Shown here in pieces: positions 1 through 8,568 of a DNA stretch of 64,000 nt. The notes below the pieces were generated by a model. The model saw only the letters and a program-made list of their open reading frames with translations, made no database searches and was not told the DNA's origin. Position 1 is the stretch's first letter, and every line of letters begins with the position of its first letter. A program made the position numbers and the translations under genes. Source of the DNA: Prevotella sp. MA2016 (GTDB taxonomy: Bacteria; Bacteroidota; Bacteroidia; Bacteroidales; Bacteroidaceae); contig NZ_JHUW01000010.1 in NCBI RefSeq assembly GCF_000619825.1, positions 124,001 through 188,000 of the forward strand, written 5' to 3'.

Positions 1-1
1 C

Positions 2-73
2 CAACATTTCGATCTCATTTCAGGCGAAATAGGCAACGGTTTCGTTGGTGAGAGGTACAAGAATAATCAATAA
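2..73 (+). CDS. 3' end of an unknown gene (partial)
   Basis: An open frame enters from the left edge and reads QHFDLISGEIGNGFVGERY, then KNNQ, before a TAA at 71-73. Only 23 residues are visible, so no family can be named. A terminator-like hairpin follows about 50 bases downstream, which fits this being a real gene end. Confidence 0.4.
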   Translation, partial: QHFDLISGEIGNGFVGERYKNNQ

Positions 74-120
74 TTTTAATTTCTATAACGATTCAAGATA
101 TGAATACAAACAGACTAGCT

Positions 121-153
121 AATCCGCTATCTCAAAAAGGTAGCGGATTTTTC
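121..153 (+). terminator. Rho-independent terminator
   Basis: The inverted repeat AATCCGCTA / TAGCGGATT (121-129 and 141-149) has an 11-base loop and is followed by a short T run. It lies just after the partial gene at the left edge. Confidence 0.7.
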
Positions 154-433
154 ATATCCTTATTCGCCTATGATTGTTATTACCAACTCTCTGGAACCAC
201 CACAATTACGATATTCGCAGAAGTAGATACCCTGCCATGTGCCGAGATTCAACTTTTGTTAAAACTGATGGCAAAGATAGCGATTTTACGCTGATTATTG
301 GTAATTTTGCAACAAAAGTTGCGAAAATGGGCTGCATCTCAGCAAAAAGCAAGCTTTCTGCATTCGATTTGCACCATCTTTGCCACCATATTTAAATGAA
401 TTTAGGGCAAAAGAGTATTATAAAACAAATAAT
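154..433. other. Intergenic stretch without a recognised gene
   Basis: No convincing coding frame was found. The stretch holds a small hairpin (GCAAC aaaa GTTGC around 317-330) and a weak promoter-like TTTGCACCATCTTTGCC about 50 bases before the lipoprotein start at 434. Nothing else stands out. Confidence 0.4.
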
Positions 434-1180
434 ATGAAGAGTTTTAAGTCAACAGTAGGATTTATCTGCGCAGTCCTCATGCTGGCAGCGTGTGGACAGC
501 AGAACAAAAATGAAACAACTATGGATTTTACAGATGATGTTCAGGTGGCTCTCGCCGACAGCGGGCGCATCGATTTAAACAGCCTGCAGTGGACAAGAGA
601 GCCAAAGGGCTACGAGGTGAAGGGCGACACCATCCTCATCACCACTGCACCAAAAACCGACCTCTGGCAGCGCACGTACTATCACTTCCAGAACGACAAC
701 GCCCCCGTTCTGCAGATGAAGACCCGTGAGAAATTCTTTAGTTTCGTGGTGAAGACCGACTTCACAGGCAGTCACCATCGCTTTGACCAGTGTGGTATCG
801 TGATGTATCTTGGCAGCGAGAACTGGCTGAAAGGCTCGGTGGAATACGAGAACGATGAGTTTCAGCATCTGGGTAGCGTAGTGACGAACAATGGCTACTC
901 CGACTGGGCCACGACGGCTATTCCCGCAAACGTGAAAACCATGTGGTACCGGTTCTCTCGTCGCGAGGATGACTACTGCATCGAGTGCTCTTCCGACGGA
1001 CAGGCGTTCAGTCAGATGCGCGTCTGCCACATGCCAGCAGCAGCCGATGAAATCAGCTTCGGCATCTATGCCTGCTCGCCCGAAGAATCGTCTTTTACAG
1101 CCACCTTCTCCGATATGAAGATTACCGAATGTGCCTGGAAGGCTCACGACGGCCAACAGCCAGACAAGACATTGCAATAA
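434..1180 (+). CDS. DUF1349 family lipoprotein
   Basis: The 248-residue protein starts MKSFKSTVGFICAVLMLAAC; LAAC at residues 16-19 is a lipobox, so it should be lipid-anchored. Residues about 40-235 resemble DUF1349, a concanavalin-A-like sandwich fold often found on carbohydrate-active or secreted proteins; recognisable are WQRTYYHF, FDQCGIVMYLG and NWLKGSVEYEND. I chose the ATG at 434 because it places the signal peptide at the N terminus; an upstream ATG at 380 adds 18 residues that do not look like a leader. No catalytic function can be assigned. The gene stands alone and is followed by a cluster of gene fragments. Confidence 0.8.
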   Translation: MKSFKSTVGFICAVLMLAACGQQNKNETTMDFTDDVQVALADSGRIDLNSLQWTREPKGYEVKGDTILITTAPKTDLWQRTYYHFQNDNAPVLQMKTREKFFSFVVKTDFTGSHHRFDQCGIVMYLGSENWLKGSVEYENDEFQHLGSVVTNNGYSDWATTAIPANVKTMWYRFSRREDDYCIECSSDGQAFSQMRVCHMPAAADEISFGIYACSPEESSFTATFSDMKITECAWKAHDGQQPDKTLQ

Positions 1181-1261
1181 CAATGGACTAATATGGCAAT
1201 AAAAGAATATTCAAAGTGAACGACTACATCACCATGCTCGGTACGGGTATTCTTACCCAAC

Positions 1262-1528
1262 ATGTTCAAAGCTCTCTTTGCAGGCATCCGCGACATCGTA
1301 GGAGGCCGTGCTGGCGCTTACGAGAAGGTGCTTTCCGAAGCCAAGGACACCTCCATGCAGGAGATGATACAGCGTGCTCAGGCTCTTGGAGCCCGCTCGA
1401 GCTCTGCTCGCTTGCTACCAACGGGACGCAAGAATGCCATCGTAGGCATTGACATCGACTATGAGACTGTCGGAGCCAATGGCTCAATGCTCATGGTAGC
1501 CACCAGCGGAACGGCCGTGGTCATCTAA
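1262..1528 (+). pseudogene. YbjQ/UPF0145-like fragment with a 13-codon insertion
   Basis: The reading [20 protein letters not shown] matches the middle of the YbjQ (UPF0145, DUF74) family and [19 protein letters not shown] matches its C-terminal half. The usual first 30 or so residues, normally containing an EYxGxVxGE stretch, are absent: the frame meets a stop at 1217 and the sequence between does not resemble the family. The conserved join ALGA-NAIVGID is interrupted by 13 extra codons ([13 protein letters not shown], about 1396-1434), a GC-rich in-frame insertion. It may still be translated from 1262, but I read it as a damaged gene. Confidence 0.6.
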
Positions 1529-1537
1529 ATCAGATCA

Positions 1538-1666
1538 ATGAAGACGTTAGGAAACATCATCTGGATCGTATTCGGGGGCCTGCACATAGCCTTGGAGTAT
1601 TTCATCGCAGGACTGATACTATTGGGCTTAAGGGGGGCCTCAAAGACCTCAACTACCAGACGATGA
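1538..1666 (+). pseudogene. YccF-like N-terminal fragment
   Basis: The 42-codon frame begins MKTLGNIIWIVFGG and continues through ALEYFIAGLILLG, which resembles the first membrane segment of YccF-domain inner-membrane proteins. The family is usually about 120-130 residues, so roughly two thirds is missing. The frame runs straight into the sequence of a DUF4143 ATPase tail, so this looks like a deletion junction. Confidence 0.55.
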
Positions 1667-1917
1667 GTGCTCATCCGATAGAGGTTAAGTCGGGCAAGGA
1701 TTATACGGTGCATAGTGCTCTCAATAACCTCCTTAAGGTTCCTGAGTACAATGTACTTGCTGCGACTGTCATTTCTGACGAGCGTGAAGTATATCAAGAA
1801 GGTAAGATTACTTATATGCCTGTGTATTTCGTGATGTTCTTCGACGAGCGGAGCGGCAGAGCCGAGCGTACGGAAGCTGATATGTCACAGACAGATGAAT
1901 CAGAATATATCTTTTAA
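1634..1917 (+). pseudogene. C-terminal fragment of a DUF4143-type ATPase
   Basis: The frame reads HPIEVKSGKDYTVHSALNNL and then ITYMPVYFVMFF. This is the PIEVKS nuclease-like tail that ends many Bacteroidetes AAA+ ATPases of the AAA_14/DUF4143 type. The ATPase half is not upstream; YccF sequence is there instead. After MFF the frame runs into a GC-rich stretch (DERSGRAERTEADM), not the usual family ending, similar to the insertion in the neighbouring YbjQ fragment. A gene remnant is the simplest reading. Confidence 0.65.
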
Positions 1918-1983
1918 ATTGCACTACCTAAATCATCTGTGCCAACTGCTATATTATTGCCTAACTTTTATATAAACTTGTTT

Positions 1984-4485
1984 TTATAACTCTATCACAC
2001 GGAAAGTGTAAGGGGGTAGCGTGAGGGCGTTGGGGCCTGCTACTCCTTGCTTCATCTCAAGCGTCTGGTCGGTGGGCTGACCGCTGAACTCCTCGGTCTT
2101 GCTGTCGGCTGGGATAGTGAGGCCGTTGGCTTTGATGGTGAGCTCTACGGGCAGGGCGTTTACCAACTTGAGATAGCGACGGCCGGTGGCACTGTGGCGA
2201 ACCAGACTGACGCCTACGCGATGTTTAAGTTCGGGGGCAATCTGGATGTCGGTGCTCACGTACTTGTCGCCACCATATACCGAGAACATGCGCTGAACAT
2301 GGTAGGCAGGGGTGGGGCGGACTTCGGTGTTAGAGAAGTAGATCATGTCGGGATCCCAGTTGTGGTGCTTATCCTTGGCCAGCATCGGGGCGTAGCTGGT
2401 CATCTCTACCACGTCGCCATTGCGCTCAACATCGGTGAGATAGAGGGCTTCGGCCAGTGCGGTCTCGATATTGGGACGCTTGACATTGGTTGAGGCTGCA
2501 TATTCGCCAAGATAAACCTTAGGCATGGTGCGATCGTAACCGTCGTAATAGTTGCGATGGTGCATGAACCAACCGGTTGACTCGTAGTAGTGCTCATCAA
2601 CCATATACTGCAGCTCGGGATGGCGCTTGGTGAAGTCCCATCCTTCGACGTAATCGGCACTTGGGGCGTGGAAAGGTCCTACGGTGCCACAAATCTTAAT
2701 CTCGGGATATTTCTGACGGATGGCCTTGCAGATCATCTCGTAGCGCTCTTCGAACACGGTGCCGATGATGTCCTCGTTGCCTATACCTATATATTTAAGG
2801 TTGAATGGGGCGGGGTGACCGGCATCAGCGCGAAGCTTGGCCCACTTGGAGGTGGCGGGATCGCCATTGGCCCACTCAATCAGGTCGAGCAGCTCCTGGA
2901 TGTAAGCTGGCATCTGATCCATAGGGATGCCGCACTGCTGACCGCCTATACCCTGGGCGTTGGCGGCTGAGTTCTGGCATGGAACGCCTGCTGCAAGCAC
3001 TGGGAGTGGTTCGGCACCGATGTCTTCGCAGAACTGGAAATACTCGAAGAATCCCAGTCCGCGTGTCTGATGATAGCCCCAGATATTGAAGTCGGGTTTG
3101 CGGTCCTGAAGTGGACCTACGGTGTGGTTCCAATGGTAGATATTGTCGAGGCCCTGACCATGGCTCATGCAACCGCCTGGGAAACGGACGAACTTGGGCT
3201 TCAGGTCGGCGATGACCTGAGCTAAGTCGCGACGCAGACCGTTAGGACGGTTCATAAATGTTTCTTGTGGAAAGAGCGAAATCATATCGAGTCCCACACG
3301 GACGGACTTCTGCGGAATGATGGCCAGACGGGCCTTGGTGCAGCTCTTCTTGGTGCTGAGCACGCAGGTGTACTGTTGCCAATCGGTGCCCTGGGTTTTG
3401 AGTTTGCTGCTGGCAAGTATGGTGCCATCGGTGCCTATTAGCTGAATCGTGAAGTTCTGCTTCTGACCGTCGGCCAGAACATACATCGAGAAGTTGTACT
3501 TATGGCCGGCTTCTACGGCGATGCCATCCCAACCCTCGTTCCACAGTGTGTCGGCAGCAATCACAGCATAGTGGGGATTGTTGCTGCTGAGTGGGTGCTG
3601 GGTGGAAATATCGATAGGACTGGCTGAGTGCCAGGCGGTGGTGGCGTTCCACTCGCGACGATCTTTTGCGTTGTATTCGAAGTCGCGGTTCTGAATCAGT
3701 TCGGCATACAGACCGCCATCGGCAGCATAGCTGATGTCTTCGAAGAAGATACCTATCAGTTTGTCGCTGATGGTCTTCTCGCTGTTGCTCACGTGAAGTG
3801 TGGCTGTCACAGGCTGATGGGGCAGCAGGGAATTCTTGGCATCGTCGTGCATGCGCTCACTGCTGAGACGTGCGTCGGTCTGCAACTGTTGGAAATGACT
3901 GGTGATGGTGCTGAGTTCCTGCGCTGTGATGTCGAAGGTGTTGCCCTCGTGCAACTTGCCTGCTATGGTGGCGGTGTCGCGCGTCCAGGCAGCCTGATCG
4001 ATCAGGCTCTTCTGGTCTTTGCTGAATTGACGGAAGTTGCCCGATGCAGATACCCAGCGCTTGTCGCCGGTCTTCGTCTGATAATAGATGTCGAAGGTGC
4101 CATTGTCATTGGCAAAGACTACCGGCTTGAGGCACTGTGGCGTTGACATCACAGGATAGTCTTGTGGGCGCCAGGTTACCAAGTTGCGGCTATAGGCTGC
4201 GGCAAAGAGTGGTGAACTGTCGTTGACCTGAAACACCAGGCGCCAGGTGCCATCGGCAGCGCGGGCCACTGAGGGGTGGTACATGCGCTTCTCGGCTCCC
4301 CATGTGCCATAGTCGGACGAGCACAGCTGACCCATCTCCTGCCAACCGTTGGGGGTGAATTGTGCTACATGCAAGCCGGCGTGCTCACCTGGGCTATAGA
4401 CAAACACGCGCTTGGTGGTCTGAGCGCAAACGCTGATAGACGCTGTGGCGAAAATGCCTAAGAGGTAAAATCTTGATTTCTTCAT
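1984..4485 (-). CDS. Secreted GH51 alpha-L-arabinofuranosidase with propeller-like N-terminal module
   Basis: The 833-residue protein starts MKKSRFYLLGIFATASISVCA, a signal peptide; an ATG 33 bases upstream would only add a non-leader extension. Residues about 25-180 resemble part of a GH43-type beta-propeller (MYHPSVARAADGTWRLVF). From about 235 onward it is GH51: FFEDISYAADGGLYAELI, a jelly-roll insert, KFVRFPGGC, then the acid/base Glu in GIGNEDIIG (about E571) and the nucleophile Glu in VYLGEYAA (about E661). The family removes arabinose side chains from arabinan or arabinoxylan. It is divergently transcribed from a second GH51 gene, suggesting joint use on arabinose-rich plant polysaccharide. 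Confidence 0.9.
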   Translation of the reverse strand: MKKSRFYLLGIFATASISVCAQTTKRVFVYSPGEHAGLHVAQFTPNGWQEMGQLCSSDYGTWGAEKRMYHPSVARAADGTWRLVFQVNDSSPLFAAAYSRNLVTWRPQDYPVMSTPQCLKPVVFANDNGTFDIYYQTKTGDKRWVSASGNFRQFSKDQKSLIDQAAWTRDTATIAGKLHEGNTFDITAQELSTITSHFQQLQTDARLSSERMHDDAKNSLLPHQPVTATLHVSNSEKTISDKLIGIFFEDISYAADGGLYAELIQNRDFEYNAKDRREWNATTAWHSASPIDISTQHPLSSNNPHYAVIAADTLWNEGWDGIAVEAGHKYNFSMYVLADGQKQNFTIQLIGTDGTILASSKLKTQGTDWQQYTCVLSTKKSCTKARLAIIPQKSVRVGLDMISLFPQETFMNRPNGLRRDLAQVIADLKPKFVRFPGGCMSHGQGLDNIYHWNHTVGPLQDRKPDFNIWGYHQTRGLGFFEYFQFCEDIGAEPLPVLAAGVPCQNSAANAQGIGGQQCGIPMDQMPAYIQELLDLIEWANGDPATSKWAKLRADAGHPAPFNLKYIGIGNEDIIGTVFEERYEMICKAIRQKYPEIKICGTVGPFHAPSADYVEGWDFTKRHPELQYMVDEHYYESTGWFMHHRNYYDGYDRTMPKVYLGEYAASTNVKRPNIETALAEALYLTDVERNGDVVEMTSYAPMLAKDKHHNWDPDMIYFSNTEVRPTPAYHVQRMFSVYGGDKYVSTDIQIAPELKHRVGVSLVRHSATGRRYLKLVNALPVELTIKANGLTIPADSKTEEFSGQPTDQTLEMKQGVAGPNALTLPPYTFRVIEL

Positions 4486-4599
4486 TATTATTGTGTCATT
4501 AATTCTTTGAGGATGCAAAGGTAATGAATTATAGCGTAAAAATGCAAGTGAAATTCAGAAAAAGTTGCTTGGGAAGGAAATGTCTTCAAAAACTTTTGT

Positions 4600-4607
4600 A
4601 TATTTGC
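4600..4607 (+). promoter_or_regulatory. -7 promoter box for the plus-strand GH51 gene
   Basis: TATATTTG matches the Bacteroidetes -7 consensus TAnnTTTG and is followed by CACCCGAT. No good -33 TTTG is present at the usual spacing. Transcription would start near 4613, leaving a leader of about 45 bases before the ATG at 4660. Confidence 0.55.
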
Positions 4608-4659
4608 ACCCGATATGATTATTACTATCTTTTTAAAACGTTACTATTTTGGAACTATT

Positions 4660-7104
4660 ATGAACTGTAAAAAATCGCTCTTTATGGCCTGCTGGGCTGC
4701 TATGGCTGCCACTGCACAGGCTCAGATAACCATTGATATCGATGCACAGCAGCGAGGCCCTAAGGTGAGCCCCATGCTTTATGGCATCTTTTATGAGGAT
4801 ATCAACCATGCCGCTGATGGAGGCATCTATGCCGAACTGATCAGGAACCGCTCGTTTGAGGATGGACCGCGCTTTGGTGCTCCTGCCGACATGCAGGGGT
4901 GGGCTACCGTGGCTGCAGAGCCTTCTGTGTTGGCCGCCCGTCTCATTCAAGACTCGAAGAAAACGCCTCTGCTCAATAGTGCCCAGCACCATGCCCTGCA
5001 GTTGGATGTCAAGGCATCACCAGCTGCGCCTGTAAGTCTGATTAACGAGGGCTACTGGGGAATTAACGCCGTGCAGGGACGCACCTATCGTCTGTCGTTC
5101 TGGGCCAAGGCGCCAGCCTATAGGGGCACCGTGAAGGCAGAACTGCGCTCGGCCGACGGAAAACAGGTGTACGCTCAGCAGCAGGTGGCTGTATTCGCCG
5201 CTGCTAAAAAGCGGGGGTGGACAAAATACGAGGCCACGCTGACCGCTCTTGACAATGATGCCCAGGCGCAGTTCGCGCTTGTGTTCGATGGTGTAGGACA
5301 GGTGCAGCTGGATATGGTGAGCCTCTTCCCACCCACATTCCGCAATCGTGAGAACGGTATGCGTCCAGATCTGGCCAACATGCTGTGGCAGTTGCATCCT
5401 AAGTTTATGCGATTCCCTGGTGGTTGTTTCGTGGAGGGGCAGGAGAGTCCCGACAATGCCTTCCGCTGGCAGCGCACCATCGGTCCTGTCGAAGAGCGTG
5501 AAGGCCACTGGAATGTGAACTGGGGCTACCGTACCACCGACGGACTGGGGTATCATGAGTATCTGCAGTTGGCTGAGGATCTGGGGGCCAAACCGCTCTA
5601 CGTGGTGAACGTGGGGATATGGCACGGCGGACAAACACCTTACGATAGTATCCAGCCATGGATAGACGAGTGCTTGAATGCGCTGGAGTATGCCAACGGT
5701 CCCGTCAGTTCCAAGTATGGAGCCATGCGTGCCAAAAACGGTCATCCAGAACCCTTCGGAATAGAATATCTTGAGGTGGGTAATGAGAACAACCAGCCCG
5801 ATCCGCGGCAGCAGAGCGATCACTATTACGAGCGTTACGAACAGTTCTACAATGCCATCAAGGCCAAATATCCCGATATGAAAATCATAGGCAACGTGGT
5901 GGCTTGGGGCGACGATAATCCGAAATGGGGCAGCAGTCTGCCCGTGGATTTGTTGGACGAGCATTATTACCGCTCGCCCGACTGGTTTGCTGATGCTTTC
6001 CACAAATACGACAGCTACGACCGCCAAGGACCTAAGGTGTATGTGGGTGAATATGCCGTGACCAATGGCTACGGCACGCTGGGCAATATGAATGCTGCAC
6101 TGGGCGAGGCCATCTATATGATGGGTATGGAGAACAATGCCGACGTGGTGGAACTGGCATCTTATGCCCCTATCTTCGTCAACGAGAATGATGCCCGTTG
6201 GCGCCCGGATATGATACGCTTCAGCAGCAGTCGTGCGATGGGCACTCCGAGCTACTACGTGCAACAGCTCATGCCACAGCATCTGGGCACGCAGGTGCTG
6301 AAAGTGCAGCAAACTAATCCTTATAAAGATAAGGTGGTGAAACAGATTACGTCAAAGCAGAGTAGAGTGGGGTATGGTACATGGAACACACGCGCCACTT
6401 TCCAATGTGATAAAGAGGTGGACTGCATGTATGGCGACTGGCAGATAGAGGGTGGCATGCTGCACCAGACTGGACATAAGGATGCCACGCGCTGCATTCA
6501 GAAGGATGTCATAGACGGCGATCACTATACCTGTAAGTTCCGCTGTCGCAAAGACGAAGGGGCCGAGGGCTTTATCATCATCTTCAACTATGTGGATGAC
6601 AAGAACTACTGTTGGGTGAACCTTGGCGGATGGACCAACTCGCAGCATGCCATCGAGCAGATTAGCAATGGCGGCAAACTGCTGACCGACAGTAAGCGTG
6701 GGCGCATTGAGGCAGGACGCTGGTATGATGTTACCCTGCAGGTGGCAGGCGACAGTGTGAAGGTATGGCTCGACAATGAGCAGCTGTTTGATACTGTGCT
6801 CAAGCGCGACCACACCAAGGGCATCTACTCATCGGCCACCATCAACGACGCCACTGGCGAGATTATCGTAAAAGTGGTGAACAACGATGATGCTGCCACC
6901 ACAGCTCGTATTAGTCTGAAGAACTTTGCGCCAAGCGAAGCCCGAGTAGTGAGGTTGGCAGCCAACGACGGTATGGAGGAGAATACGCTCCAGCAGCCCA
7001 CAACCATTCATCCCGTAGAGCAACAACTCTCGACAGTTGATGACCACGTGATGCTAACCGTGCCCCCATATTCGCTGAACATCGTCACAATAAAAACGTC
7101 GTGA
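4660..7104 (+). CDS. Secreted GH51 alpha-L-arabinofuranosidase with C-terminal concanavalin-like insert
   Basis: The 814-residue protein begins MNCKKSLFMACWAAMAATAQ, a signal peptide. The GH51 core starts almost at once (FYEDINHAADGGIYAELI), continues through KFMRFPGGC, and carries the acid/base Glu in LEVGNENNQ (about E376) and the nucleophile Glu in VYVGEYAV (about E464). After the barrel, residues about 565-710 form a LamG/DUF1080-like sandwich (YGDWQIEGGM, YCWVNLGGW) set inside the C-terminal beta region, which resumes at the end (VPPYSLNIVTI). An ATG at 4615 would put 15 residues before the leader and is less likely. The sister enzyme upstream has a different accessory module, so the two may attack different arabinosyl linkages. 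Confidence 0.9.
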   Translation: MNCKKSLFMACWAAMAATAQAQITIDIDAQQRGPKVSPMLYGIFYEDINHAADGGIYAELIRNRSFEDGPRFGAPADMQGWATVAAEPSVLAARLIQDSKKTPLLNSAQHHALQLDVKASPAAPVSLINEGYWGINAVQGRTYRLSFWAKAPAYRGTVKAELRSADGKQVYAQQQVAVFAAAKKRGWTKYEATLTALDNDAQAQFALVFDGVGQVQLDMVSLFPPTFRNRENGMRPDLANMLWQLHPKFMRFPGGCFVEGQESPDNAFRWQRTIGPVEEREGHWNVNWGYRTTDGLGYHEYLQLAEDLGAKPLYVVNVGIWHGGQTPYDSIQPWIDECLNALEYANGPVSSKYGAMRAKNGHPEPFGIEYLEVGNENNQPDPRQQSDHYYERYEQFYNAIKAKYPDMKIIGNVVAWGDDNPKWGSSLPVDLLDEHYYRSPDWFADAFHKYDSYDRQGPKVYVGEYAVTNGYGTLGNMNAALGEAIYMMGMENNADVVELASYAPIFVNENDARWRPDMIRFSSSRAMGTPSYYVQQLMPQHLGTQVLKVQQTNPYKDKVVKQITSKQSRVGYGTWNTRATFQCDKEVDCMYGDWQIEGGMLHQTGHKDATRCIQKDVIDGDHYTCKFRCRKDEGAEGFIIIFNYVDDKNYCWVNLGGWTNSQHAIEQISNGGKLLTDSKRGRIEAGRWYDVTLQVAGDSVKVWLDNEQLFDTVLKRDHTKGIYSSATINDATGEIIVKVVNNDDAATTARISLKNFAPSEARVVRLAANDGMEENTLQQPTTIHPVEQQLSTVDDHVMLTVPPYSLNIVTIKTS

Positions 7105-7106
7105 CT

Positions 7107-7154
7107 TGAAGTGCACCCCGAAAGTTTTTTGTCTAACTTTCGGGGTGCACTTCA
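7107..7154. terminator. 20-bp perfect palindrome between GH51 and a pseudogene
   Basis: TGAAGTGCACCCCGAAAGTT at 7107-7126 pairs perfectly with 7135-7154 around the loop TTTTGTCT. It lies directly after the GH51 stop codon and could terminate it. The 3' flank is not T-rich, so it may instead be a repeat or a mobile-element end remnant. Confidence 0.6.
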
Positions 7155-7170
7155 TTTGAGGAGCCGTATT

Positions 7171-7386
7171 TCATATTAATCTTTCAAGAATAGGCTTCAA
7201 CCAGGAGTCAAGTTCACAGAAATCCACGAAACTCAACGCTGGGACTACGATGGCAGAGCAAAAGAGAATGTTATGCCAGATCTTCAGATGTCTGCCCTCA
7301 TTGTAAAAGAGCCTCTGACGCCCCAACTGTATGCCTCGCAGGGCATCAGCCACATCGATTCGGGTGTTGGGGAGTTGATTTATACA
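7171..7386 (-). pseudogene. DUF418-type membrane protein remnant (copy 1)
   Basis: The sequence reads LPNTRIDVADALRGI and then jumps to QLGRQRLFYNEGRHLKIW, ending at PILERLI. The first piece is the N terminus of a DUF418/acyltransferase-like membrane protein and the second is from its middle, as shown by the longer related copy at 12056-12701. The intervening membrane segments and the whole C terminus are missing, and the start is out of frame. It cannot encode a functional protein. Confidence 0.7.
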
Positions 7387-7388
7387 TC

Positions 7389-8462
7389 TTAATTCGTCTG
7401 TGAGAGTTCAAAATGGAAAGGCTTGTCGAAATGCCGACGGGAATAGTAAGTGACGGATGGATGCTTCAGATCCATCACCATTGTCCATAATGTACCACCT
7501 ACGATGGCACCTTTCTCTGGAAGCTGTGTTACCGATGTGATAGCCTTTGTCAGCTGCTCTTCATTCATCACACCGCCAGTCTTCAGGTATTGCTCCATCA
7601 GTTTTTCGTGACGATGGTCTCCCTCATGGAGTCCCACTTCAAACTTCTCTTTGCACAGATAGTGGTTCGTCACAAAGGGCGACTCTGTTACCACCATTCT
7701 ATTATCTACATATTCCACAGCCACACTTCTGCCCGTAGCATCAGCCATAGAGAAATGATAGGCAGAACCTGGATCAGAGTTCATGTCGATACCACGAAGC
7801 AACTCAAGGGCTTCTTTTACATTGGCTGCATTTTTAAGTAGGTATTGTACGGCTGAAGTGGTGGTAAGGTCAGGCTTGGGGGTATCCTGTTTAGTCACCA
7901 CTTTGTCGCCAGCATCGAGCACAGCAATAGCAAGACCTTTCTCATTGATACCGTCTAGTGCCATGAACAAGCTTGCCAACGCCATGAACTGGTTCTGGAA
8001 ACCTTCTGGCTTGTAATTCTCACCGAAGCCAAAGAAATCGGTTGAGAAGGTTGTGATAGATTCAAAGCCATTGTCAGGTGTGGTATGCAGAATCATGGCT
8101 GTGCCGTATGGGAAATCGAAGTTGCGGGCCATCATGACACCACCATCAGGAGTGCTAACAGTCAACGTAGAGCAGCCTACAGGCTTGAGCGGGCAGTCAA
8201 TCTCGGCAGTCTTGAAATGCCCTTTTGACAAGAAGTCTGTGATATAATTGGCCAGAACGTTGATATTCGCGCAGCCACCTCGTTTCATCAACTCGTCAAA
8301 CCCGTCGTCGCCCGCGTATTCCATATAATACATACCTTCGTCAAGTTTCTCACACGACATGGCTCCCTTTATCAGCGAACCAAACTCCATCCAAACTAAC
8401 ACGCCGGCTATGACTACCAGCCCCAGAACGCTGAACAGCGCGATTTTTAATGCTTTCTTCAT
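7389..8462 (-). CDS. Membrane-anchored Ntn amidohydrolase (choloylglycine hydrolase / C45-like)
   Basis: The 357-residue protein has one N-terminal membrane anchor (residues about 5-25) and then a likely periplasmic domain. The catalytic region is PVGCSTLTVSTPDGG with Cys97, followed by MMARNFDFP; the Cys plus Arg-Asn-x-Asp pattern fits Ntn hydrolases that cut linear amides (penicillin V acylase, choloylglycine hydrolase and C45 peptidase relatives). GINEKGLAIAVLD is another family stretch. The substrate is unknown; acyl-amino acids, conjugated bile acids or N-acyl signals are possible. Its promoter carries one of the six LytTR-like direct-repeat sites, so it is probably co-regulated with the receptor genes. 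Confidence 0.75.
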   Translation of the reverse strand: MKKALKIALFSVLGLVVIAGVLVWMEFGSLIKGAMSCEKLDEGMYYMEYAGDDGFDELMKRGGCANINVLANYITDFLSKGHFKTAEIDCPLKPVGCSTLTVSTPDGGVMMARNFDFPYGTAMILHTTPDNGFESITTFSTDFFGFGENYKPEGFQNQFMALASLFMALDGINEKGLAIAVLDAGDKVVTKQDTPKPDLTTTSAVQYLLKNAANVKEALELLRGIDMNSDPGSAYHFSMADATGRSVAVEYVDNRMVVTESPFVTNHYLCKEKFEVGLHEGDHRHEKLMEQYLKTGGVMNEEQLTKAITSVTQLPEKGAIVGGTLWTMVMDLKHPSVTYYSRRHFDKPFHFELSQTN

Positions 8463-8500
8463 TGTTTATTATTGATTGGTTTGATGTCTGTTTGACGCTA

Positions 8501-8566
8501 CAAAATTACATAAAGTTGCGTAAAGTACCAAATATTTGGGATATACGGCGTAAAAATGTGATGAAT
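8501..8566 (-). promoter_or_regulatory. Promoter with 20-bp-period direct-repeat operator (site A)
   Basis: On the plus strand, TGGGATATAC (8537-8546) and TGTGATGAAT (8557-8566) are half-sites 20 bp apart. The minus-strand -7 box TAATTTTG occupies 8501-8508 and a -33 TTTG lies at 8529-8532. The operator is just upstream of the -33 box of the Ntn hydrolase gene and sits between it and the stop codon of the receptor gene. Confidence 0.75.
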
Positions 8567-8568
8567 GG

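Noticed and set aside
5017..6312. Minus-strand open frame of 431 codons within the GH51 gene
   Set aside because: It lies entirely opposite a clear GH51 gene with intact catalytic motifs and shows no recognisable domain.
1984..7104. Standard polysaccharide utilisation locus around the GH51 genes
   Set aside because: No SusC/SusD-like pair is adjacent. The receptors further on lack SusD partners and belong to a different barrel family.
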